From: Thauera terpenica 58Eu
Lineage (GTDB): Bacteria > Pseudomonadota > Gammaproteobacteria > Burkholderiales > Rhodocyclaceae
Assembly (NCBI RefSeq): GCF_000443165.1
Contig: NZ_ATJV01000042.1
Span: forward strand, 1 to 64,000
Direction: 5' to 3'
DNA length: 64,000 bases
Shown here: one piece after another, positions 55,805-64,000 of the stretch
Position numbering within the stretch: the first letter of the stretch is position 1
How the letters are laid out: each line of letters starts with the position of its first letter
Notes under the pieces: model-generated
Told to the model about the DNA's origin: nothing
The model's database searches: none
What the model saw: the letters and a program-made list of their open reading frames with translations, nothing else
Translations under genes and position numbers: made by a program

Positions 55805-57853
55805 GTGCTTCAAACCATGTTCCCTGCCGCCTTCACTGATCTGGAACTCCAGCCCCAGGCTGCAGGCGCGATGACCATCCTGCGTCTGCTGGCGGCCAGT
55901 TCACCGAACTGGCCGGAGGTCGCACTCGTCGTTGCGCGCGACCCTGCACTCAGCCTCGCGCTGCTGATTGCCCAGCCCGTCGCCGCCGACGAGCTCAGCG
56001 ATGGCCTGAACAGCGTGCTCAGACGACGCCTGGAACGTCTCGGCCCCGACCTGCTGCGTGCCTGGCTGCTCGGTCTGGGCAACACCAACACCGACTGCGG
56101 CAGCGCCCCCGACCTCGCCCTGCTGCGCGCCGAATGCGCGCTGCACCTGGCGATCGAAACGCGCTATCCACGCCCCGACGAGGCCTATCTTGCCGGGCTG
56201 TGGCGCGGCTTTGGCAATGCCAGGCGGCCGCCCGGCGAGACCAGCGCGGCGAGCACGCCCGGGGTGAAAGCCTGCGCGCAGCAGACGCGCCAGGCGCAGC
56301 AGCTGTCGAAACTGATTCGTGACTGTGGCCTGCCGGCCAGCCTTGGCGACGCGCTCGAACTGGGCACGGTGATGGAAGAGCAGCTCGAGGGCGCACATCC
56401 GCTGCTCGCGCTCGCACTCGCCGCCGAGCGCCTTGCGTATCCGCAGTGGCAGGAACACCTGCCCGAGGTGGCCCGCCTCACCGGCCTGCACGAAGGCGTG
56501 CTCAGCAGCATGCGCACCGACGTCGCCTACATCGTGGCCGGACATGCGGCCTATCCGGCAGCGCCTGCCCTGCCGTGCACGAGTGAGACGCACTTGCCGG
56601 CCACGGTGAGCGATGACCCCTATCGCAGCGCCGGCATGCTGGGCCTGCTCACCGCCGCCTTTTTCGACCTCGAACCACAACAGGTCCAGGACCGCCTCGC
56701 CAGCGCCTGCCCGCTGTTTGGTCTGCAGCAGGTGCCGCCCTTGCTCACCGTCGATGACAGCGGGCGTCTGCGCACCATGCTGCCCGCGCCCAGCGCCGCG
56801 CTGTCGGCCCTGATCGACGAGCTGCAGCTGCGCGTCGACGACGACAAGAGCGTGATCGCGCTGTGTGCCCGCAACGCCCATGCAAGCACCGTCCTCTTTC
56901 ACAACCGGCAGCCCGGGCGCAGCCTTGCCGACTGGCAGATCGCCGGCTGGCTGGGACACAAGGGCTTGTGCTGCCTGCCGCTCACCGCCAACGGCCAGCC
57001 CATGGTAGCCCTGATCGGGCTGGATCATGAGCATGCGTTGAGCAGCGAGCTGCGCTGGCGCTACGCCGCCCTGCTCGGTGCGGCGGCACGCTCCCTGCAC
57101 GCTGCACAGCGCCATCGCAACGAGATTGCAGCGCGCGAAGCCTTGCTCCAGCAACGCTTCCACGACCATGTGCGCAAGATTGCACATGAGGTCACCAACC
57201 CGCTGACGGTACTCAAGAGCCGGCTTGAGATGCTCGGCATGCAGCGCCCCGAAGACACCCCGCTGCAGGACGAGATGGTGCTGCTCAACACTGAGCTCGA
57301 TCGCATCGACAAGCTCATGCGCACGGCCAGCAGCCTGCCGCTGGACGAGGTCGAGGTCGCACGCTGTGGCGTGCCTGAATTGCTGCTCGACATGCGCTCG
57401 ATTTACGGTGAAGCGCTCTTCGCCGAGCGCGGCATCCAGCTCGAGTTGCGCGCAGCACGCGATCTCCCGCCTGCGGCCGTGCCCGCCTCCGCCCTCAAGC
57501 AGGTGCTGCTCAATCTCTTCCGTAACGCCTCCGAGGCTTTGCTGCCCGGTCAACGTCTGGTGGTGTCGGCCTTGTCGCAGGTCACCGTCGATGGGCGCGC
57601 CAGTCTCGAGCTCCGCCTCGTCGACAACGGCCCCGGCCTGCCGCCGGAGCGCGCCAGCGCGCCCTTCATGCCCCGCGCAAGCACGAAGGGCGACGGCCAT
57701 CAAGGCGTCGGCCTCACCGTGGTGCGCGAAATACTGGCGCAATGGGGCGCCACCATCCTCTGTCGCAGTCAGCCCGGCGCGGGCACCCGCTTCCAGATAT
57801 TTCTACCACTGGAACAAAGGGGCGCAGTGTTGCATCATGAGCGTTCTAAATAA
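55805..57853 (+). CDS. Sensor histidine kinase with HDOD-like N-terminal domain
   Basis: 682 residues, with no transmembrane segment seen. The first 270 residues look HDOD-like (PEVALVVARDPALSLALLIAQP; LERLGPDLLRAWLLGLGN). A GAF-like section follows at about 340-420. The kinase core has the phospho-acceptor His461 in KIAHEVTNPLTVLKS, N-box LLNLFRNASEAL, G1 VDNGPGLPPE and G2 GHQGVGLTVV. Cytoplasmic location is inferred. It ends 26 bases before the REC-PAS-GGDEF-EAL gene, whose receiver is the likely phosphate acceptor. Confidence 0.85.
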   Translation: MLQTMFPAAFTDLELQPQAAGAMTILRLLAASSPNWPEVALVVARDPALSLALLIAQPVAADELSDGLNSVLRRRLERLGPDLLRAWLLGLGNTNTDCGSAPDLALLRAECALHLAIETRYPRPDEAYLAGLWRGFGNARRPPGETSAASTPGVKACAQQTRQAQQLSKLIRDCGLPASLGDALELGTVMEEQLEGAHPLLALALAAERLAYPQWQEHLPEVARLTGLHEGVLSSMRTDVAYIVAGHAAYPAAPALPCTSETHLPATVSDDPYRSAGMLGLLTAAFFDLEPQQVQDRLASACPLFGLQQVPPLLTVDDSGRLRTMLPAPSAALSALIDELQLRVDDDKSVIALCARNAHASTVLFHNRQPGRSLADWQIAGWLGHKGLCCLPLTANGQPMVALIGLDHEHALSSELRWRYAALLGAAARSLHAAQRHRNEIAAREALLQQRFHDHVRKIAHEVTNPLTVLKSRLEMLGMQRPEDTPLQDEMVLLNTELDRIDKLMRTASSLPLDEVEVARCGVPELLLDMRSIYGEALFAERGIQLELRAARDLPPAAVPASALKQVLLNLFRNASEALLPGQRLVVSALSQVTVDGRASLELRLVDNGPGLPPERASAPFMPRASTKGDGHQGVGLTVVREILAQWGATILCRSQPGAGTRFQIFLPLEQRGAVLHHERSK

Positions 57854-57879
57854 TATTTCAGACACGCTCTCAGCGCTTC

Positions 57880-60033
57880 ATGTCGATCCCGGGCGACAAA
57901 CCTTTCCAGCCTCCGCAAAGCCCACTCCCCGTGGAGCCCAGCTTTCGCATTCTGATCGTCGATGACGATCCGGCGCTGCGTCGGACCTTTCCGCACGTGC
58001 TCGCCCAGCCCGGGCGCAGCTTCGACGAAGCGGCGAGCATAGGCGAGACCATTGCGCGCCTCGAGCAGCAGCACTACGACCTCGTGCTGCTCGACTACCG
58101 CCTGCCGGACGCATCCGGCCTTGCCGTGCTGGACTGGCTGGTGGAGCGTCGCCGGGACGAGGCCGTGATCATCATCAGCGGCGAGGATGCCATCGACGCC
58201 GCAATCAGCGCACTGCGCCGTGGTGCCGACAACTACGTGCGCAAGCCCTACCACGTGGCGCAGCTGCAGCGCGCGGTGGACGGCGCCCTGCACAAGGGCG
58301 CGCTGGAAAAGACCAACCGCGCCATGGGCCTGCGCCTGAAGGCATCCGAGCGCCTGCATCGCTATCTGGTCGAAAGCTCACCCGACCTGATCTTCACCCT
58401 CGATGCCGAAGGCCGCTTCAGCTACATCAGCCCACGCGTCAGCTCGCTACTCGGCTTCGAGCGCAAGGCCTTGCTGCGTCGCCCCTTCACCACCCTGATC
58501 ATGCCCGAGGACATCGATCGGGCGTGCAGCCTGCTGGCCCAGTCCAGCACCTCCCTCACCGAGAATTTCAACCTCGAGCTGCGTTTGCGCTGCAATCACG
58601 GCATCAACAACGACGGCATCACCGTTGCGCTCACCGCCTCGCCCATGCCGACGCACAGCGGCGGCGCCGGACTCTACGGGGTCGCACGCGACATCTCCGA
58701 GCGCAAGCGCGCCGAAGAGATCATCAGCTTTCAGGCCTTTCACGACCAGCTCACCCTCCTGCCCAACCGCGTGCTGTTCAAGGATCGCCTCGAACTGGCG
58801 ATCACGCAGGCACAGCGCCGCAGCGGCACGCTGGCGGTGATGTTCATCGACATCGACCGCTTCAAGCTCGTCAATGACACCTTCGGTCACGCCGAGGGCG
58901 ACGCCCTGCTGCGTGCGATCGCAAGCCGGCTGTCGAGCACGCTGCGCCGCGGTGACACCCTGGCGCGACTCGGCGGTGACGAATTCACCGTACTGCTGCC
59001 GGACATCAAGCTGACACAGGACGCCGAACTCATCGGCACCAAGATCCTCGCCGCCCTCGAGACCCCGATTGCGCTCAGCCACGGTGACTATCGGGTGACG
59101 GCCAGCATCGGCATCGCGCTCTTCCCACGTGATGGCAGTACGGCTGAAGAGCTGACGCGCAATGCCGACGTCGCCATGTACCAGGTCAAGCGTGCGGGCA
59201 AGAACGCCTTCCGCTTCTTCGAGCCCTCGTTCAACACCCATCACCGCGAGCGTATTGCACTCGAGAACGACTTGCGCGATGCGCTCCAACGCAAGGAATT
59301 CGAACTTCATTACCAGCCTCAGGTCAGCGTCAGTCGCCGCCAGATCATCGGCATGGAGGCCTTGCTGCGCTGGAACCACCCGGTGCTCGGCAAGCTGACG
59401 CCGAACAGCTTCATCGAGATCGCCGAAGAACTCGGCCTCATCGGCGAAATAAGCCGCTGGGTGCTGGAAGAGGCTTGCACGCAGCTGGTGCAGTGGCGCA
59501 GCGACGGCCACCTGGAGGTGCGCATGTCGGTCAATATGTCAGCGCTGGATTTCGACCGCCGTGACATCGTGAGCTCGATCACCGACTGCCTGCAGCGCCA
59601 TGCGCTGCCGCCCGCCCGCATCGAACTCGAGATCACCGAAAGCCTGATGATGAACAACGCCGCCGGCGTCGCGGTCAAGGTCAAGGAGTTGCGCGGCGCC
59701 GGCATCAGCATCGCCATCGATGACTTTGGCACCGGCTATTCGGCACTCGCCTACTTGCAGAGTTTTCCGGTGAGCACGCTGAAGATAGACCGCAGCTTCG
59801 TGCGCGCACTCGAGGGACCGAAGAGCAACCCCATCATCTCGGCCATCACCGGCATCGCGCGCGGCTTCGACCTCGACGTCGTGGCGGAGGGCGTGGAACA
59901 ACTCCACCAGGCCGAGACCCTGCAGCTACTGGGCTGCGACATCATGCAGGGCTACCATTTCGCCCGTCCCGCACCGGCCCACGAAGCGCTCGAGTGGTTG
60001 CGCCAGCCCGAGCTGCTGTTCGGCGCCCACTGA
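57880..60033 (+). CDS. Response regulator with PAS, GGDEF and EAL domains (c-di-GMP turnover)
   Basis: 717 residues: receiver (about 22-140, acceptor Asp72 in LVLLDYRLPDASG), PAS (about 160-280), GGDEF (about 295-450) and EAL (about 470-710). The cyclase motif GGDEF at 365-369 is intact, with an inhibitory I-site RRGD (356-359) five residues ahead. The phosphodiesterase motif EALLRW begins at residue 493, and further EAL motifs (LEITESLMM, DDFGTGYSAL, KIDRSFV, AEGVE) are intact. Both activities are possible; phosphorylation by the adjacent kinase may set the balance. Followed by a strong terminator. Confidence 0.93.
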   Translation: MSIPGDKPFQPPQSPLPVEPSFRILIVDDDPALRRTFPHVLAQPGRSFDEAASIGETIARLEQQHYDLVLLDYRLPDASGLAVLDWLVERRRDEAVIIISGEDAIDAAISALRRGADNYVRKPYHVAQLQRAVDGALHKGALEKTNRAMGLRLKASERLHRYLVESSPDLIFTLDAEGRFSYISPRVSSLLGFERKALLRRPFTTLIMPEDIDRACSLLAQSSTSLTENFNLELRLRCNHGINNDGITVALTASPMPTHSGGAGLYGVARDISERKRAEEIISFQAFHDQLTLLPNRVLFKDRLELAITQAQRRSGTLAVMFIDIDRFKLVNDTFGHAEGDALLRAIASRLSSTLRRGDTLARLGGDEFTVLLPDIKLTQDAELIGTKILAALETPIALSHGDYRVTASIGIALFPRDGSTAEELTRNADVAMYQVKRAGKNAFRFFEPSFNTHHRERIALENDLRDALQRKEFELHYQPQVSVSRRQIIGMEALLRWNHPVLGKLTPNSFIEIAEELGLIGEISRWVLEEACTQLVQWRSDGHLEVRMSVNMSALDFDRRDIVSSITDCLQRHALPPARIELEITESLMMNNAAGVAVKVKELRGAGISIAIDDFGTGYSALAYLQSFPVSTLKIDRSFVRALEGPKSNPIISAITGIARGFDLDVVAEGVEQLHQAETLQLLGCDIMQGYHFARPAPAHEALEWLRQPELLFGAH

Positions 60034-60083
60034 CCCCGGGCGGGCCAGACAGCGAGCGCGTGCGCACAGCGGGCGTAAACGTC

Positions 60084-60115
60084 AAAGGCCGACATCACAG
60101 TCGGCCTTTCTTGTC
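60084..60115. terminator. Bidirectional rho-independent terminator
   Basis: A perfect 10-base-pair stem (AAAGGCCGAC and GTCGGCCTTT) with a 6-base loop, then a T-rich tract, sits between the convergent GGDEF-EAL and cytochrome c genes. It should stop transcription from the left and probably from the right. Confidence 0.85.
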
Positions 60116-60157
60116 TTGCACCTGCCCATGTGGGGCCCATGCAAAGCGTGCAAGGGA

Positions 60158-60466
60158 TTACTTGAGCGACAGCACCCAGTGCACCAGTGCCTTGGCTTCG
60201 GCGTCATTGACCTGCGGGTTGGGAGGCATCGGGACCTTGCCCCATGCGCCTACGCCACCTTTCTGCACCTTGGTCACCAGCATGGCCTCGGCATCAGCCT
60301 GGCCTGCATACTTGGCAGCGACTTCCTTGTAGGCCGGGCCAACCAGCTTCTTGTCCAACGCGTGACAGGCCATGCAGTTCTTGGCCTTGGCCATGGCTTC
60401 ATCGGCAAAAGCCGGAGCGCTGGAGAGGAGACCCGCGGCAAGCGCGGCTGCGACGAACAGTTTCAT
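60158..60466 (-). CDS. Class I c-type cytochrome (c551/c8-like)
   Basis: Periplasmic monohaem electron carrier of 102 residues. A signal peptide of about 21 residues (AAALAAGLLSSAPAFA) precedes the haem site CMACH (residues 31-35); the axial Met is Met80 in KVPMPPNPQV. The pattern VGPAYKEVAAKYAGQ fits cytochromes that donate to nitrite reductase or cytochrome oxidase. It is a single gene with an FNR/Anr-like site about 135 bases upstream. Confidence 0.93.
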   Translation of the reverse strand: MKLFVAAALAAGLLSSAPAFADEAMAKAKNCMACHALDKKLVGPAYKEVAAKYAGQADAEAMLVTKVQKGGVGAWGKVPMPPNPQVNDAEAKALVHWVLSLK

Positions 60467-60597
60467 ATTCCTTACCTCGTTGTTGTGGGCCGGTTTAAGG
60501 CGTGACCGATGTTAACTCAGGGTCGAGCTTTTTCCTATCGATGGACACCCTTGGAAACAGCTTTTTCATGCACGAATGGCCGGCATCAGGCACGGAT

Positions 60598-60611
60598 TTA
60601 ACCCATATCAA
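60598..60611 (-). promoter_or_regulatory. Candidate FNR/Anr-type site upstream of cytochrome c
   Basis: Read toward the cytochrome gene the site is TTGAT-ATGG-GTTAA; the first half matches the FNR consensus TTGATnnnnATCAA fully, the second half at three of five bases. It lies in the 180-base gap between the cytochrome c and queF genes. Oxygen-controlled expression of this cytochrome is plausible but not shown. Confidence 0.35.
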
Positions 60612-60646
60612 GAAGCGCCTTCCTGCATGCGTCGTACTCGCCCTGC

Positions 60647-61492
60647 CTACTGCCTGACCTCCATGCCCTCATCGGCCTGCAGGCCCGCATGACTGGTACG
60701 AAAGGGGTTGATGTCCAGCCCGCCACGCCGCGTGTAGCGCGCCCACACCGCGAGCTCACGCGGCCGGCAGCGCGCAAGGATGTCGCAGAACACGCGCTCG
60801 ACACATTGCTCATGGAACTCGTTGTGGGTGCGAAAGGACACCAGGTAACGCAGCAGCCCGGCACGATCCATCGCCGGGCCGGTGTAGCGCACCACCAGCA
60901 TGCCCCAGTCAGGCTGACCGGTCACCAGACAATTCGACTTCAGCAGATGCGAGTACAGGGTCTCGCTCACCTCGCTGCCGTGCGCATGCAACAAGTCCGG
61001 CGCCGGCTCATAGGTGTCGATGTCGAGCTCGAGCTGATCCAGGCAGAAGCCCTGCGGATAGCTTGAGCTGCGCTGTGGGCGCTGGGTCAGCGGCGTGATG
61101 CGCACCGCCACCGCGGCGCCCGCCGCAGCCACGAGGTCGCAGGCAATCATCGCCTGCACCGTGCCCACATCAGCGCAGCGCTGCTGGTTGTAAGCGTTCA
61201 GGTAGAGCTTGAGCGACTTGGATTCGATCAGGCGCGGCGAGTTCGCCGGCACCCGGAACTGCGCCAGCGCCACCACCGGCTTGCCGCGCAGGTCCAGCCA
61301 GGACAGCTCGTAGGCGTTCCACAAGTCCTCACCGATGAAGGGCAGGTCGTCGGCCTTCAGGCCCAGCTCGTCACGCTTGAGCTGGCGCTCGATCGGGAAC
61401 AGCAGATCGGGTGCATAGGTGTCACGGTAGGCGGCGGGGCGGCCCAGCGGCGAGGATTCGGCGCCATGCAGGCGCGGGGTGTCAGTGCTCAT
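60647..61492 (-). CDS. queF: NADPH-dependent 7-cyano-7-deazaguanine reductase
   Basis: Reduces preQ0 to preQ1 in queuosine synthesis. At 281 residues it is the long (type II) form. [12 protein letters not shown] and the catalytic Cys region [17 protein letters not shown] are present, as is the [13 protein letters not shown] segment. It overlaps cobQ by four bases and so is transcribed downstream of it, although the pathways are unrelated. Confidence 0.96.
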   Translation of the reverse strand: MSTDTPRLHGAESSPLGRPAAYRDTYAPDLLFPIERQLKRDELGLKADDLPFIGEDLWNAYELSWLDLRGKPVVALAQFRVPANSPRLIESKSLKLYLNAYNQQRCADVGTVQAMIACDLVAAAGAAVAVRITPLTQRPQRSSSYPQGFCLDQLELDIDTYEPAPDLLHAHGSEVSETLYSHLLKSNCLVTGQPDWGMLVVRYTGPAMDRAGLLRYLVSFRTHNEFHEQCVERVFCDILARCRPRELAVWARYTRRGGLDINPFRTSHAGLQADEGMEVRQ

Positions 61493-63009
61493 GGGGGCGA
61501 CAAGGGTGAGAGGGTGGGCTGCGTGGGCAGGCGATGGTCAAACAGAGCGTCGATCGCGCAAGAGGTTTCCAGCGCGTCGGCAAGGCGCTCGATGTCCGCT
61601 TCGCGGCGTGCCGCCAGATCGATCGGCTGCACGTCCTTGAGCCCCGCCCAGGCCAGCAAGGCCGACAGCGCCTGGGGGGCGTCGAACAGCCCATGCACAT
61701 AAGTGCCAAGAATCTGCCCATCGGCCGACAGCGCGCCGTCCGCACGCTTGCCCGCGGCGCTCTCCAGCCACAGCGCCGGGCGCTGCAGCGCCGCACCCCA
61801 GGACACGCCCATGTGGATTTCGTAGCCGCTCACCACTGCTGCGCCGCCACCGAGCGCGCCATCCAGGTGGCCGCTGACGGTGCCGAGCTGCTTGTCCGGT
61901 TTGAGCTCGGTTTCCATCTCCAGCCAGCCCAGCCCGGGGGCGGTGCCGGCCTCGCCTTCCAGCCCAAGCGGGTCGGCCAGGCTGCGACCGAGCATCTGAA
62001 AGCCGCCGCAGATACCGATGAGCTTGCCGCCATAACGCAGGTGGCGCGCGATCGCCTCGTCCCAGCCCTGGGCGCGCAGCCAGGCCAGATCGGCCTGCAC
62101 GCTCTTGGAGCCCGCCAGCACGATCAGGTCCGCAGGCGGGATCGCCTGCCCCGGCCCCACCCAGTGGAAGTCCACCTGAGGGTGCAGGCGCAACGCATCG
62201 AGGTCGGTATGGTTGGAGATGCGCGGATGGACCGGCGCCACCACGCGCAGTGCGCCCGCTGCGCCCGCCCCCTCCGCCACTGCATCGCCGAGTCCGTCCT
62301 CGGCGTCGAGAAACAGGCCGTGCAGGTAGGGCAGCACGCCGAACACCTTGCGCCCGGTGCGCGCTTCCAGCCAGTCCAGACCGGGCTGCAGCAGGCTGAT
62401 GTCGCCGCGAAAGCGGTTGATGATGAAGCCCCTGACGCGCGCCTGCTCGGACGCCGACAGCAGCTCGAGGGTGCCGACCAGGTGGGCAAACACGCCGCCA
62501 CGGTCGATGTCGGCCACCAGCACCACCGGCACGTCGGCGGCCTCGGCAAAGCCCATGTTGGCGATGTCACGGTCACGCAGGTTGATCTCGGCCGGGCTGC
62601 CTGCGCCTTCGACCAGCACCGCGTCGTAGCGCGCGCACAAGCGCTCCCAGCTCTGCATCACCGCCGCCATCGCGGTAGGCTTGTAGGCGTGGTAGTCACG
62701 CGCCGAGAGACTCGCCACCACGCGCCCATGGATGATGACCTGGGCGCCGATGTCGCTCGAGGGCTTGAGCAGCACCGGGTTGAAGTCGGTATGCGGGGCG
62801 AGGCCGGCGGCCAGCGCCTGCAAGGCCTGGGCACGACCGATTTCGCCCCCGTCTGCGGTGACGGCGGCGTTGAGCGCCATGTTCTGCGGCTTGAAGGGCG
62901 CCACCTGCAGCCCGCGGCGACGCAGGATGCGCGCCAGGCCGGCAACCAGCGTGCTCTTGCCGGCATCGGAGGTGGTGCCCTGCACCATCAGCGTAATCGG
63001 GGGAGGCAT
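61489..63009 (-). CDS. cobQ: Cobyric acid synthase
   Basis: Amidates four side chains of adenosylcobyrinic acid diamide in cobalamin synthesis. The 506 residues begin with the P-loop-like [17 protein letters not shown], then [23 protein letters not shown]. The glutamine amidotransferase half has the catalytic Cys in [14 protein letters not shown] and the His in YEIHMG and TYVHGLFD. It is divergent from cbiB across 156 bases; no cobalamin riboswitch motif was recognised there. Confidence 0.96.
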   Translation of the reverse strand: MPPPITLMVQGTTSDAGKSTLVAGLARILRRRGLQVAPFKPQNMALNAAVTADGGEIGRAQALQALAAGLAPHTDFNPVLLKPSSDIGAQVIIHGRVVASLSARDYHAYKPTAMAAVMQSWERLCARYDAVLVEGAGSPAEINLRDRDIANMGFAEAADVPVVLVADIDRGGVFAHLVGTLELLSASEQARVRGFIINRFRGDISLLQPGLDWLEARTGRKVFGVLPYLHGLFLDAEDGLGDAVAEGAGAAGALRVVAPVHPRISNHTDLDALRLHPQVDFHWVGPGQAIPPADLIVLAGSKSVQADLAWLRAQGWDEAIARHLRYGGKLIGICGGFQMLGRSLADPLGLEGEAGTAPGLGWLEMETELKPDKQLGTVSGHLDGALGGGAAVVSGYEIHMGVSWGAALQRPALWLESAAGKRADGALSADGQILGTYVHGLFDAPQALSALLAWAGLKDVQPIDLAARREADIERLADALETSCAIDALFDHRLPTQPTLSPLSPP

Positions 63010-63165
63010 GGCGTAGAATCCGGGCTCTTCGAGTTGGGCGGTGGATTATCGCCCATTCACGCGCGTCACAGGCCGGCTGCGGCGCTGGCGCTGGCGACGG
63101 TCTTGCTGCGGTGCAAACCTCATCCTGCAACGCCGCGGTTCTTGTCTTGCTCACGGTCACCGATC

Positions 63166-64000
63166 TTGCTCTCCGCCCTCTTCGTTCTCGCACTGAAAAT
63201 GGCCGCTGGCCTGCTCGCCGACCGCCTCCTGGGTGAAGCTCGACGTTTTCACCCGCTGGTCGGCTTTGGACGCTGGGCGCGCGCGCTGGAAGCCGCCACC
63301 CGCCGCCACGTCGGCACGCATCGCGGCGCAGGCATGCTGGCATGGGCGCTCGCGGTGCTGCCGTGGCTGGCGCTGGCGCTGGCGCTGCGTGCAACACACC
63401 CGCTTGCGCACTGGCCGCTCGATATCGCCCTGCTCTACCTTGCGCTGGGCGGGCGCAGCCTGGCCGAGCATGCCGAAGCGGTGGCGGCGCCGCTGGCTGC
63501 GGGCGATGTCGACAGCGCGCGTGCGCACGTGAGCTGGATCGTCAGCCGCGACACGGGCGCGCTGGACGCTGCGGGCGTGGCGCGCGCGGGCACCGAATCG
63601 GTGCTGGAGAACGGCAACGACGCGGTGTTCGGCGCCCTGTTCTGGTTCTTGCTGGGCGGCGGTGGCGGGGTGCTGCTGTTTCGCCTGGCCAATACCCTGG
63701 ACGCGATGTGGGGCTATCGCACCCCGCGCTACCTGCACTTCGGCTGGGCCGCGGCGCGCATCGACGATGTGCTCAACGCCCTGCCGGCACGCCTGACCGC
63801 GCTCACTTACGCGGTGCTCGGCAACACCCGCTGCGCGCTGAAGTGCTGGCGCACGCAGGCTGCGGCCTGGGACAGCCCCAACGCCGGCCCGGTGATGGCT
63901 GCGGGCGCGGGCGCCCTCGGCGTGGCCCTGGGCGGCGGCGCGCTCTACCACGGCCAGTGGGAACAGCGTCCGCCCCTGGGTGCAGGGCGCACACCCGATG
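63166..64000 (+). CDS. cbiB: Adenosylcobinamide-phosphate synthase CbiB/CobD (partial, runs off the window)
   Basis: Membrane protein that attaches the aminopropanol arm to adenosylcobyric acid, the step after cobQ. The N-terminus [27 protein letters not shown], the [26 protein letters not shown] segment and the [12 protein letters not shown] motif are diagnostic. The start is uncertain: a TTG at 63166 gives an N-terminal helix typical of the family, while the first ATG is at 63199. No stop codon is reached by 64000. Confidence 0.9.
   Translation, partial: MLSALFVLALKMAAGLLADRLLGEARRFHPLVGFGRWARALEAATRRHVGTHRGAGMLAWALAVLPWLALALALRATHPLAHWPLDIALLYLALGGRSLAEHAEAVAAPLAAGDVDSARAHVSWIVSRDTGALDAAGVARAGTESVLENGNDAVFGALFWFLLGGGGGVLLFRLANTLDAMWGYRTPRYLHFGWAAARIDDVLNALPARLTALTYAVLGNTRCALKCWRTQAAAWDSPNAGPVMAAGAGALGVALGGGALYHGQWEQRPPLGAGRTPD

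Noticed and set aside
63010-63165. Cobalamin riboswitch between cobQ and cbiB
   Set aside because: The B12-box type motifs were not found on either strand; the gap is GC-rich without the expected conserved blocks.

Overview
The window is GC-rich and almost fully coding. It reads as the chromosome of a betaproteobacterium of the Rhodocyclales type (Thauera/Azoarcus-like). This rests on the gene families, on a pil/pyr/pro gene neighbourhood that is also known from Pseudomonas, and on a very short type IV pilin with a companion gene like the pilAB pair I recall from Azoarcus. The genus is inference. No rRNA, tRNA, CRISPR array, prophage or intact insertion sequence was found.

Layout. 1-230: a strong leftward promoter pointing out of the window. 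231-3217: dnaB and the rpsF-priB-rpsR-rplI ribosomal/primosome operon, leftward. 3459-8085: a small basic secreted protein and the RNA helicase hrpA. 8234-16712: a rightward run with uppP, a YqiA-type esterase, a methyltransferase, an RNB-family ribonuclease, a TonB-like protein, aroE, mtgA and mgtE. 16750-17055: a duplicated, hairpin-rich intergenic repeat. 17073-19937: hemL and thiE-thiD, leftward. 20023-29534: rubredoxin followed by the twitching chemosensory operon pilG-pilH-pilI-pilJ-chpA. 29569-32238: a MalY/PatB aminotransferase and a photolyase, leftward. 32387-36243: yqgE-ruvX-pyrR-pyrB-pyrC', rightward. 36317-43570: Uma2 protein, yggT-proC-yggS, pilT-pilU, an rRNA methyltransferase and mobA. 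43644-46410: glutathione reductase, then a small accessory patch with a resolvase remnant and a Phd/PIN toxin-antitoxin pair. 46590-50953: a sigma-54-controlled short pilin, a Cys-containing secreted partner, and an ABC exporter operon (permease, TPR-like protein, ATPase) into which a second toxin-antitoxin pair is inserted. 50997-54477: a receiver-less sigma-54 activator, HemJ-like protein, NAD-binding epimerase-like protein and ferredoxin-type reductase. 54585-60033: a signalling trio of an HDOD protein, an HDOD-histidine kinase and a REC-PAS-GGDEF-EAL protein. 60158-64000: cytochrome c, queF, cobQ and the start of cbiB.

How it fits together. Much of the window concerns type IV pili: the retraction ATPases PilT and PilU, the Pil-Chp signalling pathway, a pilin locus with a near-perfect sigma-54 promoter and upstream TGTC sites, and probably the nearby sigma-54 activator and c-di-GMP proteins. 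The most unusual part is 46590-50953. There the pilin has only about 52 mature residues, it is paired with a separate secreted protein, and an ABC exporter with a TPR-like protein lies next to it. The pyrimidine block carries a dihydroorotase-like protein without the metal-binding HxH motif, so PyrC' is probably structural rather than catalytic.
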